From contig CAWEYW010000009.1 in NCBI GenBank assembly GCA_963813415.1, forward strand, positions 992,001 to 1,056,000: a stretch of 64,000 nt of DNA. Direction: 5' to 3'. A program made the position numbers and the translations under genes. Under the pieces are notes generated by a model that was given only the letters and a program-made list of their open reading frames with translations, was not told the origin of the DNA and did no database searches. Shown piece after piece: positions 15,756 to 24,531 of the stretch; position 1 is the first letter of the stretch; each line of letters opens with the position of its first letter. Source of the stretch: CAIWHR01 sp963813415 (GTDB taxonomy: Bacteria > Pseudomonadota > Gammaproteobacteria > Burkholderiales > Casimicrobiaceae).

Positions 15756-17744
15756 TCAGGTGCGCAGCTCGTCGCGGTCGCGATACTCGTCGAGCGCGTC
15801 GGGATTGGCGAGCGCCTCGAGATTCGAGACGGCGCGGCCGTGCACCACGTTGCGCACCGCGAGCTCCACGATCTTGTTGCTCTTGGTGCGCGGGATGTCG
15901 CGCACCTGCAGGATCTTCGCCGGAACGTGGCGCGGCGTGGTGTTGGCGCGGATGTGCTGCTTGATCTTCTCGATGAGCGCCGCGTCCAGCGTGAGGCCAT
16001 CCCGCAGGCGCACGAACAGCACGACCCGAACGTCGCCGACCTCGTCGGGCGGCCAGTTCTGGCCGATGACCAGGCTCTCCACCACCTCGTCGAGCTGCTC
16101 CACCTGCCGGTAGATTTCCGCCGTGCCGATGCGCACGCCGCCGGGATTGAGCGTGGCATCGGAGCGCCCATAGATGATGATGCCGTCGTGGTCGGTGAGC
16201 TCCACGAAATCACCGTGGCACCACACCCCCGGGAAGCGCTCGAAATATGCGGCGCGGTACTTGCTACCGTCCGGATCGTTCCAGAATCCCACGGGCATCG
16301 ACGGGAACGGCGCCGTGCAGACGAGCTCGCCCTTGTCGCCGCGCAGCGGTTTGCCGTCTTCGTCGAACACGTCCACCGCCATCCCGAGGCCGCGGCACTG
16401 CAGCTCCCCCCGCCATACCGCCCGGGTCGGCACGCCAAGGGCGAAGCACGACACGATATCGGTGCCCCCCGAGATCGACGACAGGCAGAGATCGTCCTTC
16501 ACGCATTGATAGACGTAGTCGAAGCTCTCGGGGGCGAGAGGACTGCCGGTGGAGAACATGGTCCGCAGGTCGGCGAGGCCATAGTCCTTGCGCGGCACGA
16601 GCGCGATCTTCTTCATCGCGTCGATGTACTTGGCGGATGTGCCGAAGTGCGTCATGCGCTCCGTTTCGGCGTATTCCCAGAGGATCTTGCCCCGGGCGAC
16701 GAACGGCGAACCGTCGTAGAGGAGCAGCGTCGCGTCGACCGCCAGACCCGAGACGAGCCAGTTCCACATCATCCAGCCGCATGTCGTGAAGTAGAAGAGG
16801 CGATCGCCCGGCTTCACGTCCCCGTGCAGCGCGAGCTCCTTCACATGCTGCAGCAAGGTGCCGCCCGCGCCGTGCACGATGCACTTCGGCTCACCGGTGG
16901 TCCCGGACGAATAGAGGATGTAGACGGGATGATCGAATGGCAGCCGCACGTACTCGATCGCCCGCGGGGTGAATGGCGCAAGGAACGCGTCCCACGCGAC
17001 CGCATCACGCACTTCTGGCGCAGGCACCGTCTCGCCGCCGGACGCTGCGAGATAGGGCACGACCACGACGCGCTCCACGCTGGGGAGGCGCGCAACGATG
17101 TGCGCGACGCGGTCCTGCACCGGTTGCGGCTTGCCGTTGTACCAGTAGCCATCCACGGTCACGAGCACGCGCGGCTCGATCTGGCCGAAGCGGTCGAGCA
17201 CGCCCTGGGCACCGAAATCGGGCGAGCAGGAGGACCAGATCGCCCCCAGCGACGTCGCGGCCAGCATCGCGATGACCGCCTCGGGCATGTTCGCGACATA
17301 GCCCGCGACGCGATCGCCAACGCCGATGCCGAGCGCTGCGAACGCCTGCGCACATTGCGACACGTATGCCACGAGCTCGGCCTGCGAGATGCGGCGCGAC
17401 ATCTTCTCCTCGCCGCGGAATATGATCGCGTCGGCGGTCTCGCGACCCACGCGCCGCGCCAGCAGGTTCTCGGCGAAATTGAGGCGTGCGTCCGGGAACC
17501 ACTGCGCACCGGGCATGCGCTCGGGATGGATCAGCGTGCGTTCGCCGCGTGTGCCGATGATGCCGCCGTAGTCCCACACCGCGCGCCAGAACGCCTGGCG
17601 CTCGTCGTTGGACCAGCGCCACAGGTCCGCGTATTCCGCGAAGGTGCCGCCCGTATCCGCGGCGATCCTGCGTGCGAACGCGGTGATGTTCGCCGCGGCG
17701 ATGCGTTCAGGGGACGGTTGCCAGAGCTGGGCAGAGAGAGACAT
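15756..17744 (-). CDS. Acetoacetate-CoA ligase
   Basis: 662 aa, the usual length for acetoacetyl-CoA synthetase. AMP-forming ligase: P-loop-like ILYSSGTTGEPK in the N-terminal domain, GTDIVSCF in the middle, and the hinge YGRSDATLNPGGVRIG near 520. The C-terminal part contains RTKSNKIVE, whose lysine serves the adenylation step. It converts acetoacetate, ATP and CoA into acetoacetyl-CoA, feeding ketone bodies or polyhydroxybutyrate breakdown products to central metabolism. The N-terminal ~110 residues with WNDERQAFW-like sequence are specific to this subfamily versus acetyl-CoA synthetase. A thioesterase gene lies 41 bp upstream on the same strand. Confidence 0.93.
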   Translation of the reverse strand: MSLSAQLWQPSPERIAAANITAFARRIAADTGGTFAEYADLWRWSNDERQAFWRAVWDYGGIIGTRGERTLIHPERMPGAQWFPDARLNFAENLLARRVGRETADAIIFRGEEKMSRRISQAELVAYVSQCAQAFAALGIGVGDRVAGYVANMPEAVIAMLAATSLGAIWSSCSPDFGAQGVLDRFGQIEPRVLVTVDGYWYNGKPQPVQDRVAHIVARLPSVERVVVVPYLAASGGETVPAPEVRDAVAWDAFLAPFTPRAIEYVRLPFDHPVYILYSSGTTGEPKCIVHGAGGTLLQHVKELALHGDVKPGDRLFYFTTCGWMMWNWLVSGLAVDATLLLYDGSPFVARGKILWEYAETERMTHFGTSAKYIDAMKKIALVPRKDYGLADLRTMFSTGSPLAPESFDYVYQCVKDDLCLSSISGGTDIVSCFALGVPTRAVWRGELQCRGLGMAVDVFDEDGKPLRGDKGELVCTAPFPSMPVGFWNDPDGSKYRAAYFERFPGVWCHGDFVELTDHDGIIIYGRSDATLNPGGVRIGTAEIYRQVEQLDEVVESLVIGQNWPPDEVGDVRVVLFVRLRDGLTLDAALIEKIKQHIRANTTPRHVPAKILQVRDIPRTKSNKIVELAVRNVVHGRAVSNLEALANPDALDEYRDRDELRT

Positions 17745-17785
17745 GCGAAGTCGGCGTGCGCTGCGTCGATGATGGCGCGCAGAGT

Positions 17786-18223
17786 CTACTCCGCGCGGCT
17801 CCCGGCGTGCTCACCGAGGCTCCGCAGCGGGGCGGCGATGATCCCGGGGAGCGGAACGGGGCGGCCCTGGGCCATGTCGATCCAGACGATCTTCGCGGCC
17901 CCCTCGGCGTGCCGGGTCTCGTTCATCCACAGTTCATAGTAGCTGCCCACGCTGCTGCGGCCGAGGTCGCCCAGAAACATGCGCACCTCGACGTTTCCCG
18001 GGTACACGAGCGGCACGAGGAAGGTGCAGCTCGCATTGACGATCACGGGACCGGTGCCCTCGTACGCCGCGCCCTGCGGAAACTGGGCAAACAGCCATTC
18101 GATGCGCGCCTGCTCCATGTAGCGGAAGTAGGCGGTGTTGTTGACATGGCCGAGTGCGTCCATGTCGCCCCAGCGGATTGCCTGCCGCGAGGTGTGGACC
18201 AGCCGTCGCGGCTTGTGGGTCAT
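17786..18223 (-). CDS. Hot-dog-fold acyl-CoA thioesterase (4HBT/YbgC-like)
   Basis: 145 aa. The motif RWGDMDALGHVNNTAYFRYMEQ places the conserved aspartate and the HVNN helix cap in the first 45 residues, typical of 4-hydroxybenzoyl-CoA thioesterase-like enzymes. It should hydrolyse an acyl-CoA; chain length or aromatic specificity cannot be read from sequence. Lies 9 bp downstream of the EMO-like gene's end and just upstream of the acetoacetate-CoA ligase, all minus strand, so an acyl-CoA-related transcript is likely. Confidence 0.88.
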   Translation of the reverse strand: MTHKPRRLVHTSRQAIRWGDMDALGHVNNTAYFRYMEQARIEWLFAQFPQGAAYEGTGPVIVNASCTFLVPLVYPGNVEVRMFLGDLGRSSVGSYYELWMNETRHAEGAAKIVWIDMAQGRPVPLPGIIAAPLRSLGEHAGSRAE

Positions 18224-18232
18224 GCCGCCATT

Positions 18233-20254
18233 TTACGCCGCGACGGCTGCCGGCTTCGGCGGGGCTTCGACCATGAGCGCTTCGGCCACGAGTTCCGCGA
18301 TGTCGCGCACCGGCACCGCCGAGCCCAGCGCCGCGAGGCCGTCGGCCAGCATCACCGCGCAGTACGGGCAGGCGGTCGCAACGGTGGCGGGCGTCATCGC
18401 CAGGGCCTGCGTAGCGCGCAACACGTTGATGCGCTGCCCCTTCTCTTCAGCCCACATCCGGCCGCCACCTGCGCCGCAGCACATCGCCTTCTCGGCATGC
18501 AGGGGGAACTCCAGCGGTGCGTCGATGGCAAGCGCGCCGAGCGCCGCGCGCGGTGCGTCGTACTCGCCGTTGTGCCTGCCGAGATAGCACGGATCGTGCA
18601 GGATCACGCGGCGCAATCCGGGCCGGACATGCAGGCGTCCTTCGCCGAGCCAGCGCGCGATGAGCTGCGTGTGATGCGCGACCTCGAACACGCCGCCGAA
18701 CGCGGGGTACTCGTTGCGCAGGCTGTTGAACGCGTGCGGGTCGCACGTTACGATCCGCTTCACGCCAAGCCCGTTGAGCCGGCCGGTGAGATCCTGCGCG
18801 AGCTGCTGGAAGAGCATCTCGTTGCCGAGGCGCCGGACGCATTCGCCGGTCGACGTCTCGCTGCCACCGAGGATGCCGAAGCGCACGCCGGCCGCGCGCA
18901 TCACCTGCACGAAGGCCTGCGCGATGCGCTGGCCGCGCACGTCGAACGATTCCGCGGAGCCCACGTAGAAGAGGTAATCGAGCTCCGCAACCTCCGCCGC
19001 GGTGCTCACGAACCGTACGCCGAGCGCCCGGGCCCAGTCCCCCCGCGTGTCGGCCGGCAAGCCCCAAGGATTGCTCTGCGCCTCGTAGGCCTCGAACACG
19101 GCCTTGAATTCGTGCGGAAAGGCGCCCTCCATCATCACCTGGTGCTGACGCAGGCGGAAGAAGCGCGGCAGGTGCTCCAGCTCGATGGGGCACGCACTCT
19201 CGCAGTAGCCGCAGGTCGTGCATGCCCACAGCGTCTCGGGCCGGATCACTTCGGGCACCAATGGCGGCAGGGCTGCGCTGTCGTCGGCAAGTGCGGTGCG
19301 CTGCGCGACCAGGTGATGCTTGAGACTGTCATTGACCCACTTCATCGACAGCGGCTTGCCGGTGAGGAACGTCGGGCACGCATCCTTGCAGCGGCCGCAT
19401 TCGGTGCACGTGAAGGCGTCGAGTCCCTCCTTCCACGTGAGATCGCGCACGGTGGCGATGCCGATGCGCATGTCGTCGCCCGCATCGTCGCCCATGATCG
19501 CCTCCAGGTCGACGGTGGGCACGGTATTGGCCGGGCGGCCGCGGCGGAAGAAGAGCGCCGGCAATGCCGTCACGATATGGAAATGCTCGCCTATCGGCAG
19601 GATCACCAGGAATGCGAACACCACGACGAGCTGCGTCCAGTACGACGCGTGATAGCCGGCCAGCAGGACCTGCTGCGGCAGCGCCGAAAACGCCGTTCCC
19701 AGCGCGCTCCCCGCAAAAGCAAAACGGCGCTCGTGAGCGATGCCGGCATCACTGCCCGCGAACAGCGCGAAACGAAACCCGTCGAAGGCGAGATCCGTCA
19801 GTACGATGGCCGTGATGAGCAGGAGGATGAGCAGCGCCTCGCGATTGGGCTCGAGGCGCATGGGGCGGCGCACGTAGCGGCGATGGAAGGCGTACGCGAG
19901 AGCGACCAGCAGCGCGATCTCGATGACGTCCTTCAGGGTGGCGAAGATGCCGCCCGCGATGCCGGAATAGACGAACGGCTCGTCGTAGCCGATGGCGATG
20001 AGCTGCAGCTTGCGCACGATCAGCACCAGGAAGCCGGCGAAGATCGTGGCGTGCATCAGCCCGGGCTTCCAGTCGCGGCGGATCATGCGCGATTGCAGGA
20101 AGCCGTTGCGGAGCACGGTACCCAGCCGCGCCCACGGCGCATCCCAGCGCACCTCGGGCTGGAGGTGGGGCAGGATGGCCAGCTTGCGCAGCGCGAGTGC
20201 GGCAAAGCCCGCGAACGCTGCGGCCATGAGCAGGGTGATTCCTAGCGGACCCAT
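18233..20254 (-). CDS. Membrane-bound Fe-S oxidoreductase (HdrD/GlpC-like, putative ETF:quinone oxidoreductase)
   Basis: 673 aa. About five N-terminal membrane helices (2-25, 66-90, 105-125, 138-160, 203-230) resemble a NarI-type heme b domain. Then come two [4Fe-4S] motifs, C283/286/289/293 and C345/348/351/355, and C-terminal CCG-type domains containing HDPCYLGRHN and CCGAGGGRMW. This architecture matches proteins proposed to be membrane-bound ETF:(mena)quinone oxidoreductases, taking electrons from beta-oxidation ETF. That reading is strengthened by the divergent classic ETF-QO gene next door. The ATG at 20254 is preferred over an upstream in-frame TTG. Confidence 0.8.
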   Translation of the reverse strand: MGPLGITLLMAAAFAGFAALALRKLAILPHLQPEVRWDAPWARLGTVLRNGFLQSRMIRRDWKPGLMHATIFAGFLVLIVRKLQLIAIGYDEPFVYSGIAGGIFATLKDVIEIALLVALAYAFHRRYVRRPMRLEPNREALLILLLITAIVLTDLAFDGFRFALFAGSDAGIAHERRFAFAGSALGTAFSALPQQVLLAGYHASYWTQLVVVFAFLVILPIGEHFHIVTALPALFFRRGRPANTVPTVDLEAIMGDDAGDDMRIGIATVRDLTWKEGLDAFTCTECGRCKDACPTFLTGKPLSMKWVNDSLKHHLVAQRTALADDSAALPPLVPEVIRPETLWACTTCGYCESACPIELEHLPRFFRLRQHQVMMEGAFPHEFKAVFEAYEAQSNPWGLPADTRGDWARALGVRFVSTAAEVAELDYLFYVGSAESFDVRGQRIAQAFVQVMRAAGVRFGILGGSETSTGECVRRLGNEMLFQQLAQDLTGRLNGLGVKRIVTCDPHAFNSLRNEYPAFGGVFEVAHHTQLIARWLGEGRLHVRPGLRRVILHDPCYLGRHNGEYDAPRAALGALAIDAPLEFPLHAEKAMCCGAGGGRMWAEEKGQRINVLRATQALAMTPATVATACPYCAVMLADGLAALGSAVPVRDIAELVAEALMVEAPPKPAAVAA

Positions 20255-20349
20255 CGTGCGTTTCCGGCCTGTCGCCAACGTCTCGGGGGCGGGTTGATTA
20301 TACTTTTGCGTTTCCGCCCTTCATTGTTCAGGGTCAAAGGATCGCAACC
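20255..20349. promoter_or_regulatory. Divergent promoter region between the two ETF:quinone oxidoreductase genes
   Basis: The only 95 bp between the genes contains GATTATAC at 20296-20303. On the minus strand this gives a perfect TATAAT (20302-20297), 43 bp upstream of the HdrD-like start; on the plus strand TATACT (20299-20304) faces ETF-QO. Convincing -35 boxes are not seen for either direction. AAAGGA at 20336-20341 is the likely ribosome site for ETF-QO. Confidence 0.45.
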
Positions 20350-22020
20350 GTGCAGCGCGAAGCGATGGAGTACGACGTGGTGGTCGTGGGCGGGGGCCCC
20401 GCCGGGCTGGCCGCCGCGATCCGCCTGAAGCAGCTTGCCGCGCGCGATGCACGCGAGGTCAGCGTCTGCGTGCTGGAGAAAGGCTCCGAGATCGGCGCCC
20501 ACATTCTCTCCGGTGCGGTCATGGATCCGCGCGCCCTGAACGAACTCCTGCCGGACTGGCAGCAGAACGGCGCGCCGCTCGATACGCCGGTCACCGACGA
20601 CCGCTTCCTGTTGCTCACGGCCGACAAGTCGTATCGCATCCCCAATGGCCTGTTGCCACGACTGATGAGCAATCACGGCATGTACATCGCGAGTCTCGGC
20701 AACGTCTGCCGGTGGCTCGCCACGCAGGCGGAAGCGCTCGGCGTCGAGATCTATCCCGGGTTTGCGGCGACCGATGTGCTCCACGACGATTCCGGCGCGG
20801 TACGCGGCGTGGTCACCGGCGACATGGGTGTCGCGCGCGACGGCTCGCACAAGCCGGAATACCAGCCGGGCATGGAGCTGCACGCGAAATACACGCTGCT
20901 CGCCGAAGGCGCGCGCGGCTCGCTCTCGCAGGCCATGATGGCGCGCTTCAACCTCCGCGACGGCGTCGACCCGCAGAAATACGGCATCGGCATCAAGGAG
21001 CTGTGGGAAGTCGCGCCGTCGCGTCACCAGCGCGGGCTGGTCGTGCACACGCAGGGCTGGCCGCTCGACAACAGCACCGGCGGTGGGTCGTTCCTGTACC
21101 ACTACGGGGAGAACCTGGTGTCGGTCGGTTTCGTCGTGCACCTCAATTACGAAAACCCGCGCCTTTCGCCCTACGACGAGTTCCAGCGGTTCAAGACGCA
21201 TCCGGCGATCCGCGACACGTTTGCGGGAGGCAAGCGGCTTTCGTACGGGGCGCGGGCGATCAACGAAGGCGGGCTGCAGTCCGTGCCGCGGCTCACGTTT
21301 CCCGGCGGCGCGCTGATCGGCTGTGCCGCGGGCTTCGTGAACCTGCCGCGCATCAAGGGGACGCACAATGCCGTCAAGACCGGCATGCTCGGTGCCGAAG
21401 CGGTGTACGAGGCGCTGGCGGCCGGGCGCGCCCATGACGAGCCCGCCGGCTATCGCGACAGCTTTCGCGCCTCGTGGGTCTACGAGGACCTGTACAAGGT
21501 GCGCAACGTCAAGCCCGGCCTCAGCTGGGGCCTGTGGGCCGGCATGGCGCACGGCGGCGTGCACATGTGGCTGAACGACATCGGGCTCGGTGCGCTGGTG
21601 CCGTGGACGCTGCGCCACAAGGCAGCCGATCACGAAAGCCTGCAGCCCGCGGCGGCGATGCCGGCGATCGCGTATCCGAAATACGACGGCGTGCTCACGT
21701 TCGACAGGATGTCGTCGGTGTTCCTGTCGAACACCAATCACGAGGAGGACCAGCCGGTGCACCTGCGGTTGCGCAATCCGGCCGTGCCGGTCGAAGTCAA
21801 CCTGAAGACCTACGGCGGACCGGAGCAGCTGTATTGTCCGGCGGGCGTGTACGAGTTCGTGCCGGACGAAGCGAGCACCGGCCCGTCATCCGCTGTGCGC
21901 CTGCAGATCAACGCGCAGAACTGCGTGCATTGCAAGACCTGCGACATCAAGGATCCGCGCCAGAACATCCACTGGGTGCCACCGGAGGGCGGTGGCGGTC
22001 CGAACTACCCGGGCATGTGA
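20350..22020 (+). CDS. Electron transfer flavoprotein-ubiquinone oxidoreductase
   Basis: 556 aa, full length. FAD-binding VVGGGPAGLAAAI at about 12-24; the C-terminal region binds one [4Fe-4S] cluster with NCVHCKTCDIKDPRQNIHW. It is a monotopic inner-membrane protein that passes electrons from reduced ETF to ubiquinone. Start: GTG at 20350, because AAAGGA lies 8 nt before it; the in-frame ATG five codons later is too far from that site. The partner etfAB genes are 17-18 kb to the right in this window. Confidence 0.95.
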   Translation: MQREAMEYDVVVVGGGPAGLAAAIRLKQLAARDAREVSVCVLEKGSEIGAHILSGAVMDPRALNELLPDWQQNGAPLDTPVTDDRFLLLTADKSYRIPNGLLPRLMSNHGMYIASLGNVCRWLATQAEALGVEIYPGFAATDVLHDDSGAVRGVVTGDMGVARDGSHKPEYQPGMELHAKYTLLAEGARGSLSQAMMARFNLRDGVDPQKYGIGIKELWEVAPSRHQRGLVVHTQGWPLDNSTGGGSFLYHYGENLVSVGFVVHLNYENPRLSPYDEFQRFKTHPAIRDTFAGGKRLSYGARAINEGGLQSVPRLTFPGGALIGCAAGFVNLPRIKGTHNAVKTGMLGAEAVYEALAAGRAHDEPAGYRDSFRASWVYEDLYKVRNVKPGLSWGLWAGMAHGGVHMWLNDIGLGALVPWTLRHKAADHESLQPAAAMPAIAYPKYDGVLTFDRMSSVFLSNTNHEEDQPVHLRLRNPAVPVEVNLKTYGGPEQLYCPAGVYEFVPDEASTGPSSAVRLQINAQNCVHCKTCDIKDPRQNIHWVPPEGGGGPNYPGM

Positions 22021-22090
22021 TTGCAGCGGCGCGCCGACAACGCCCCTGCATGACGCCTCCCCTCCTGGCCCTTTCCCTGCATCCCAACCC

Positions 22091-22477
22091 ATGGCCGGCG
22101 TGCTCCCGGAAGAACTGCGTCGATTCATCCTGACGAGCGTGCCCTCGGTGCCTTTCGTCGAGGCCATGCTGCTGTTCCGCGGCGCCGGCCGGAAGCCGCT
22201 GACCACCGGCGAGATTGCCCGGCGCCTCTACATCGGCGAAGCGGGCGCGGCGGAGGTGATCGCTCAGCTTCAGTCCTCCGGCATCGTGCAGCCGGCCGAG
22301 GTGCCGGCGACGGGCCACCGCTACGCGCCCGCGACGCCCGAGCTGACCGCATTGCTGGACACGCTCGCGGCCTTCTACTCGACCCATCTCGTCCAGGTGA
22401 CGGACATGATCCACTCCACGACCGCGCGCAAGGCGACGCAGTTCGCCGATGCGTTCCGGCTGCGAAAGGACTCGTGA
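22091..22477 (+). CDS. Small winged-helix-like protein
   Basis: 128 aa. The region from about 30 to 85 (AGRKPLTTGEIARRLYIGEAGAAEVIAQLQSSGIV) reads as a helix-turn-helix/winged-helix domain, as in small MarR- or ArsR-like regulators. Not assigned to a named family. It precedes two DUF5985 membrane proteins (1- and 4-bp gaps) and may regulate or interact with them. Start at the ATG giving the conserved beginning MAGVLPEELRRF. Confidence 0.65.
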   Translation: MAGVLPEELRRFILTSVPSVPFVEAMLLFRGAGRKPLTTGEIARRLYIGEAGAAEVIAQLQSSGIVQPAEVPATGHRYAPATPELTALLDTLAAFYSTHLVQVTDMIHSTTARKATQFADAFRLRKDS

Positions 22478-22478
22478 C

Positions 22479-22736
22479 GTGGCACTGCTCATCTACTCGC
22501 TCTGCACCCTGACGAGCCTCGCGTGCGCTGCGCTGCTGTTCCGCAGCTACCAGCAGACGCGCAGCCGGCTGCTGCTCTGGAGCGGCCTCTGCTTTGCCGG
22601 CCTCACCTTCAACAACCTCATGCTCATCCTGGATCGCGTGGTCTATCCGGACATCGACCTCCTCACGGCGCGTCTCTGGATCGCCCTGATCGCGCTCCTG
22701 CTGCTGCTCTTCGGCCTCATCTGGGAAAGCGAGTGA
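22479..22736 (+). CDS. DUF5985-like small membrane protein
   Basis: 85 aa with three hydrophobic helices (about 2-20, 30-48, 62-80) and a NNLMLILDRVVYP loop. Start is GTG at 22479, one base after the previous stop, with AAAGGA about 8 nt upstream. It pairs with the next gene, which has the same size and helix pattern, so they may form a hetero-oligomer. Function unknown. Confidence 0.65.
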   Translation: MALLIYSLCTLTSLACAALLFRSYQQTRSRLLLWSGLCFAGLTFNNLMLILDRVVYPDIDLLTARLWIALIALLLLLFGLIWESE

Positions 22737-22740
22737 CGCG

Positions 22741-23007
22741 ATGAACGACATCCTCACAGGTGGCATCGCGGTCGCATCGCTGCTCGCCGGGCTCTTTTTC
22801 CTGCGCTTCTGGCGGGCGACCGGGGACCGCTTCTTCCTGTTCTTCGCCATCGCCTTCTGGATCGAAGGCGCCCAGCGGATGGTGATCCAGGAATGGATCG
22901 GTCCCGACGAGGCGTTGCCCGTCGCCTATCTGCCGCGACTGGTGGCGTACGCGCTGATCATCGCCGCCGTGATCGACAAGAACCGCTCCCGCCGGCGCGG
23001 CGACTGA
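22741..23007 (+). CDS. DUF5985-like small membrane protein
   Basis: 88 aa, three hydrophobic helices with FFLFFAIAFWIEGAQRM between the first and the third and a basic C-terminus (KNRSRRRGD) that should lie in the cytoplasm. Starts 4 bp after the previous gene of the same type. Function unknown; the pair and the upstream winged-helix gene look like one operon. Confidence 0.7.
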   Translation: MNDILTGGIAVASLLAGLFFLRFWRATGDRFFLFFAIAFWIEGAQRMVIQEWIGPDEALPVAYLPRLVAYALIIAAVIDKNRSRRRGD

Positions 23008-23042
23008 CGCAGAACGCTGGACGTCGCGCGCGGGCTTTGGCG

Positions 23043-23960
23043 TCAGCGGGCGAGCCGCGCGCCCAGCCACGCGGCGCCCCGCACGCCGCTCGAGTCGCCA
23101 TGCCGATTCCGCACGAGACGGGTGTCGACACGGTCGGAGAACACCCATTCGCCCCACAGGCGCGGGACCGAGTCGTACAGGCGCGCGGTATTGGACATCC
23201 CGCCGCCCAGCACGATCACGTCCGGATCGAGGATGTTGATGGCGTGCGCGAGCGCCCGCGCCAGGCGCTCCTCGTAGCGCTGCAGCGTGGCTTCGCACGC
23301 CGCATCGTGTTGCGCCGCACGGCGCACGATTTCCGGCGCGGGCAGCGCCTCGCCCGTGTGCATCCGGTGATCGCGCTCCATGCCGGGTCCGGCGACGAAC
23401 GTTTCCACGCAGCCATGCTTGCCGCAAAAGCACGCCGGGCCGGGGCGCTCGTCGTCGCGCGGCCACGGCAGCGGGTTATGACCCCACTCCCCGGCGATGC
23501 CATTGGGTCCATCGAGCACCTGCCCCCGCACGACGATGCCGCCGCCGACGCCCGTCCCGATAATGACGCCGAATACCACATCGGCACCCGCGCCCGCGCC
23601 ATCCGTCGCTTCGGACAGCGCGAAGCAGTTGGCATCATTGGTGAGCACGATCGCGCGATCGAGCAACGCCTCCAGGTCCGTCTGCACCGGCTGACCGTTC
23701 AGGCACACCGAATTCGAGCCGCGCAGGAGACCCGTCGCGCGCGAGGCCGATCCGGGCGTCCCGATGCCCACCGTGCCATGCCCGAGGCCCGCTTCCGTAT
23801 CGCGCACCAGCGCAACGATCGTCGCGAGGATCGCGCGATAGTCCTCGCGCGGCGTGGGGACGCGACGGCGAACGAGCTCCTGTCCCGCCGCATCGAGCGC
23901 AACGATCTCGATCTTGGTGCCGCCGAGGTCGATGCCGATCCGTACCGGCGCCGGGCTCAT
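23043..23960 (-). CDS. mak: ROK-family fructokinase
   Basis: 305 aa. Starts with the ATP-binding RIGIDLGGTKIEIVAL. The ROK zinc motif CFCGKHGCVETF lies in the middle and NILDPDVIVLGGGMSN near 250. Resemblance to E. coli Mak (manno(fructo)kinase) extends over the whole length, including GTPGSASRATG, AGEWGHNPLPW and HGDSSGVRGAAWL, so I assign sugar 6-phosphorylation (fructose or mannose) rather than a regulatory ROK role; there is no helix-turn-helix domain. Transcribed away from the next small gene. Confidence 0.88.
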   Translation of the reverse strand: MSPAPVRIGIDLGGTKIEIVALDAAGQELVRRRVPTPREDYRAILATIVALVRDTEAGLGHGTVGIGTPGSASRATGLLRGSNSVCLNGQPVQTDLEALLDRAIVLTNDANCFALSEATDGAGAGADVVFGVIIGTGVGGGIVVRGQVLDGPNGIAGEWGHNPLPWPRDDERPGPACFCGKHGCVETFVAGPGMERDHRMHTGEALPAPEIVRRAAQHDAACEATLQRYEERLARALAHAINILDPDVIVLGGGMSNTARLYDSVPRLWGEWVFSDRVDTRLVRNRHGDSSGVRGAAWLGARLAR

Positions 23961-24080
23961 GGGCGTGGCGCTCGCATTGCACCGTGTCGGCCGGCGCCGA
24001 CAAGCGAAGGCGGCGCGAGACGATAACGCGGGCCGCCGTGCGACGCCAAAGTGAGAGCGCGAACCACAGGGAGAGGCATG

Positions 24081-24387
24081 ATGTCTCGGGAAAGCTTCCG
24101 CTGCTATATCGAAGGGACGGGGAATCGGTGGAAATCATACTGCGCGGAAGTGGACCTGGGTGCGTACGGGAGCACGCCCGGGGAGGCGCGGCTCGCCCTC
24201 GAGCGCTTGCTCGAGCGCTACTGTCACGAGCGCGACGAAGGTACGCCGGCCGCGCAGGCCGTGCGCCGGGCAGCCGGTGCAGCGCCAAGTGGGCTATTGG
24301 CTGGCCTGGCTGCGCAGCGGCTCCCGCCAGGCGGGTGTGTGCTATGTTTTCCACACCCCGCCGCAGATGCTGGTCGGTCTCGCGTAA
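24081..24387 (+). pseudogene. Small HicB-like gene with an apparent +1 frameshift
   Basis: The first ~60 codons from ATG 24081 (ribosome site GGGAGAGG at 24070-24077) give MSRESFRCYIEGTGNRWKSY, resembling the beta-alpha start of HicB-like/DUF1902 antitoxin domains, with high GC at third positions. From about 24265 that frame loses the bias, while the +1 frame gains it and ends with QPVQRQVGYWLAWLRSGSRQ to TAA at 24385-24387. A terminator begins 7 bp later. If the original frame is followed instead, the ORF ends at 24458, inside or beyond that terminator. I therefore read a ~100-aa gene with a frame disruption (mutation, sequencing error or programmed shift). The HicB relation is tentative and no HicA toxin is adjacent. 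Confidence 0.5.
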
Positions 24388-24393
24388 GCATCG

Positions 24394-24417
24394 AACCGGG
24401 CGCACTGCCCGGTTTTG
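24394..24417 (+). terminator. Rho-independent terminator-like hairpin
   Basis: Perfect 8-bp stem AACCGGGC (24394-24401) and GCCCGGTT (24407-24414) with a 5-nt loop; the T tract is short (TTTT then G). It lies 7 bp after the TAA at 24387 and supports that stop as the true gene end. Confidence 0.6.
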
Positions 24418-24531
24418 CTACCGGCAGCGCGCTCGGCGGCCCCGCGAGGAACACATGACGGCGTGCTGCTGTTGGCGACCACAACCGGTGCGCGGCAGGA
24501 GTGCGTCGCGCCCGCCCGCCGTCCCGTCGCC

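Noticed and set aside
17756..20245. 829-aa plus-strand ORF
   Set aside because: Opposite the thioesterase and HdrD-like genes; Arg/His/Gln-rich with no domain and out of phase with codon bias.
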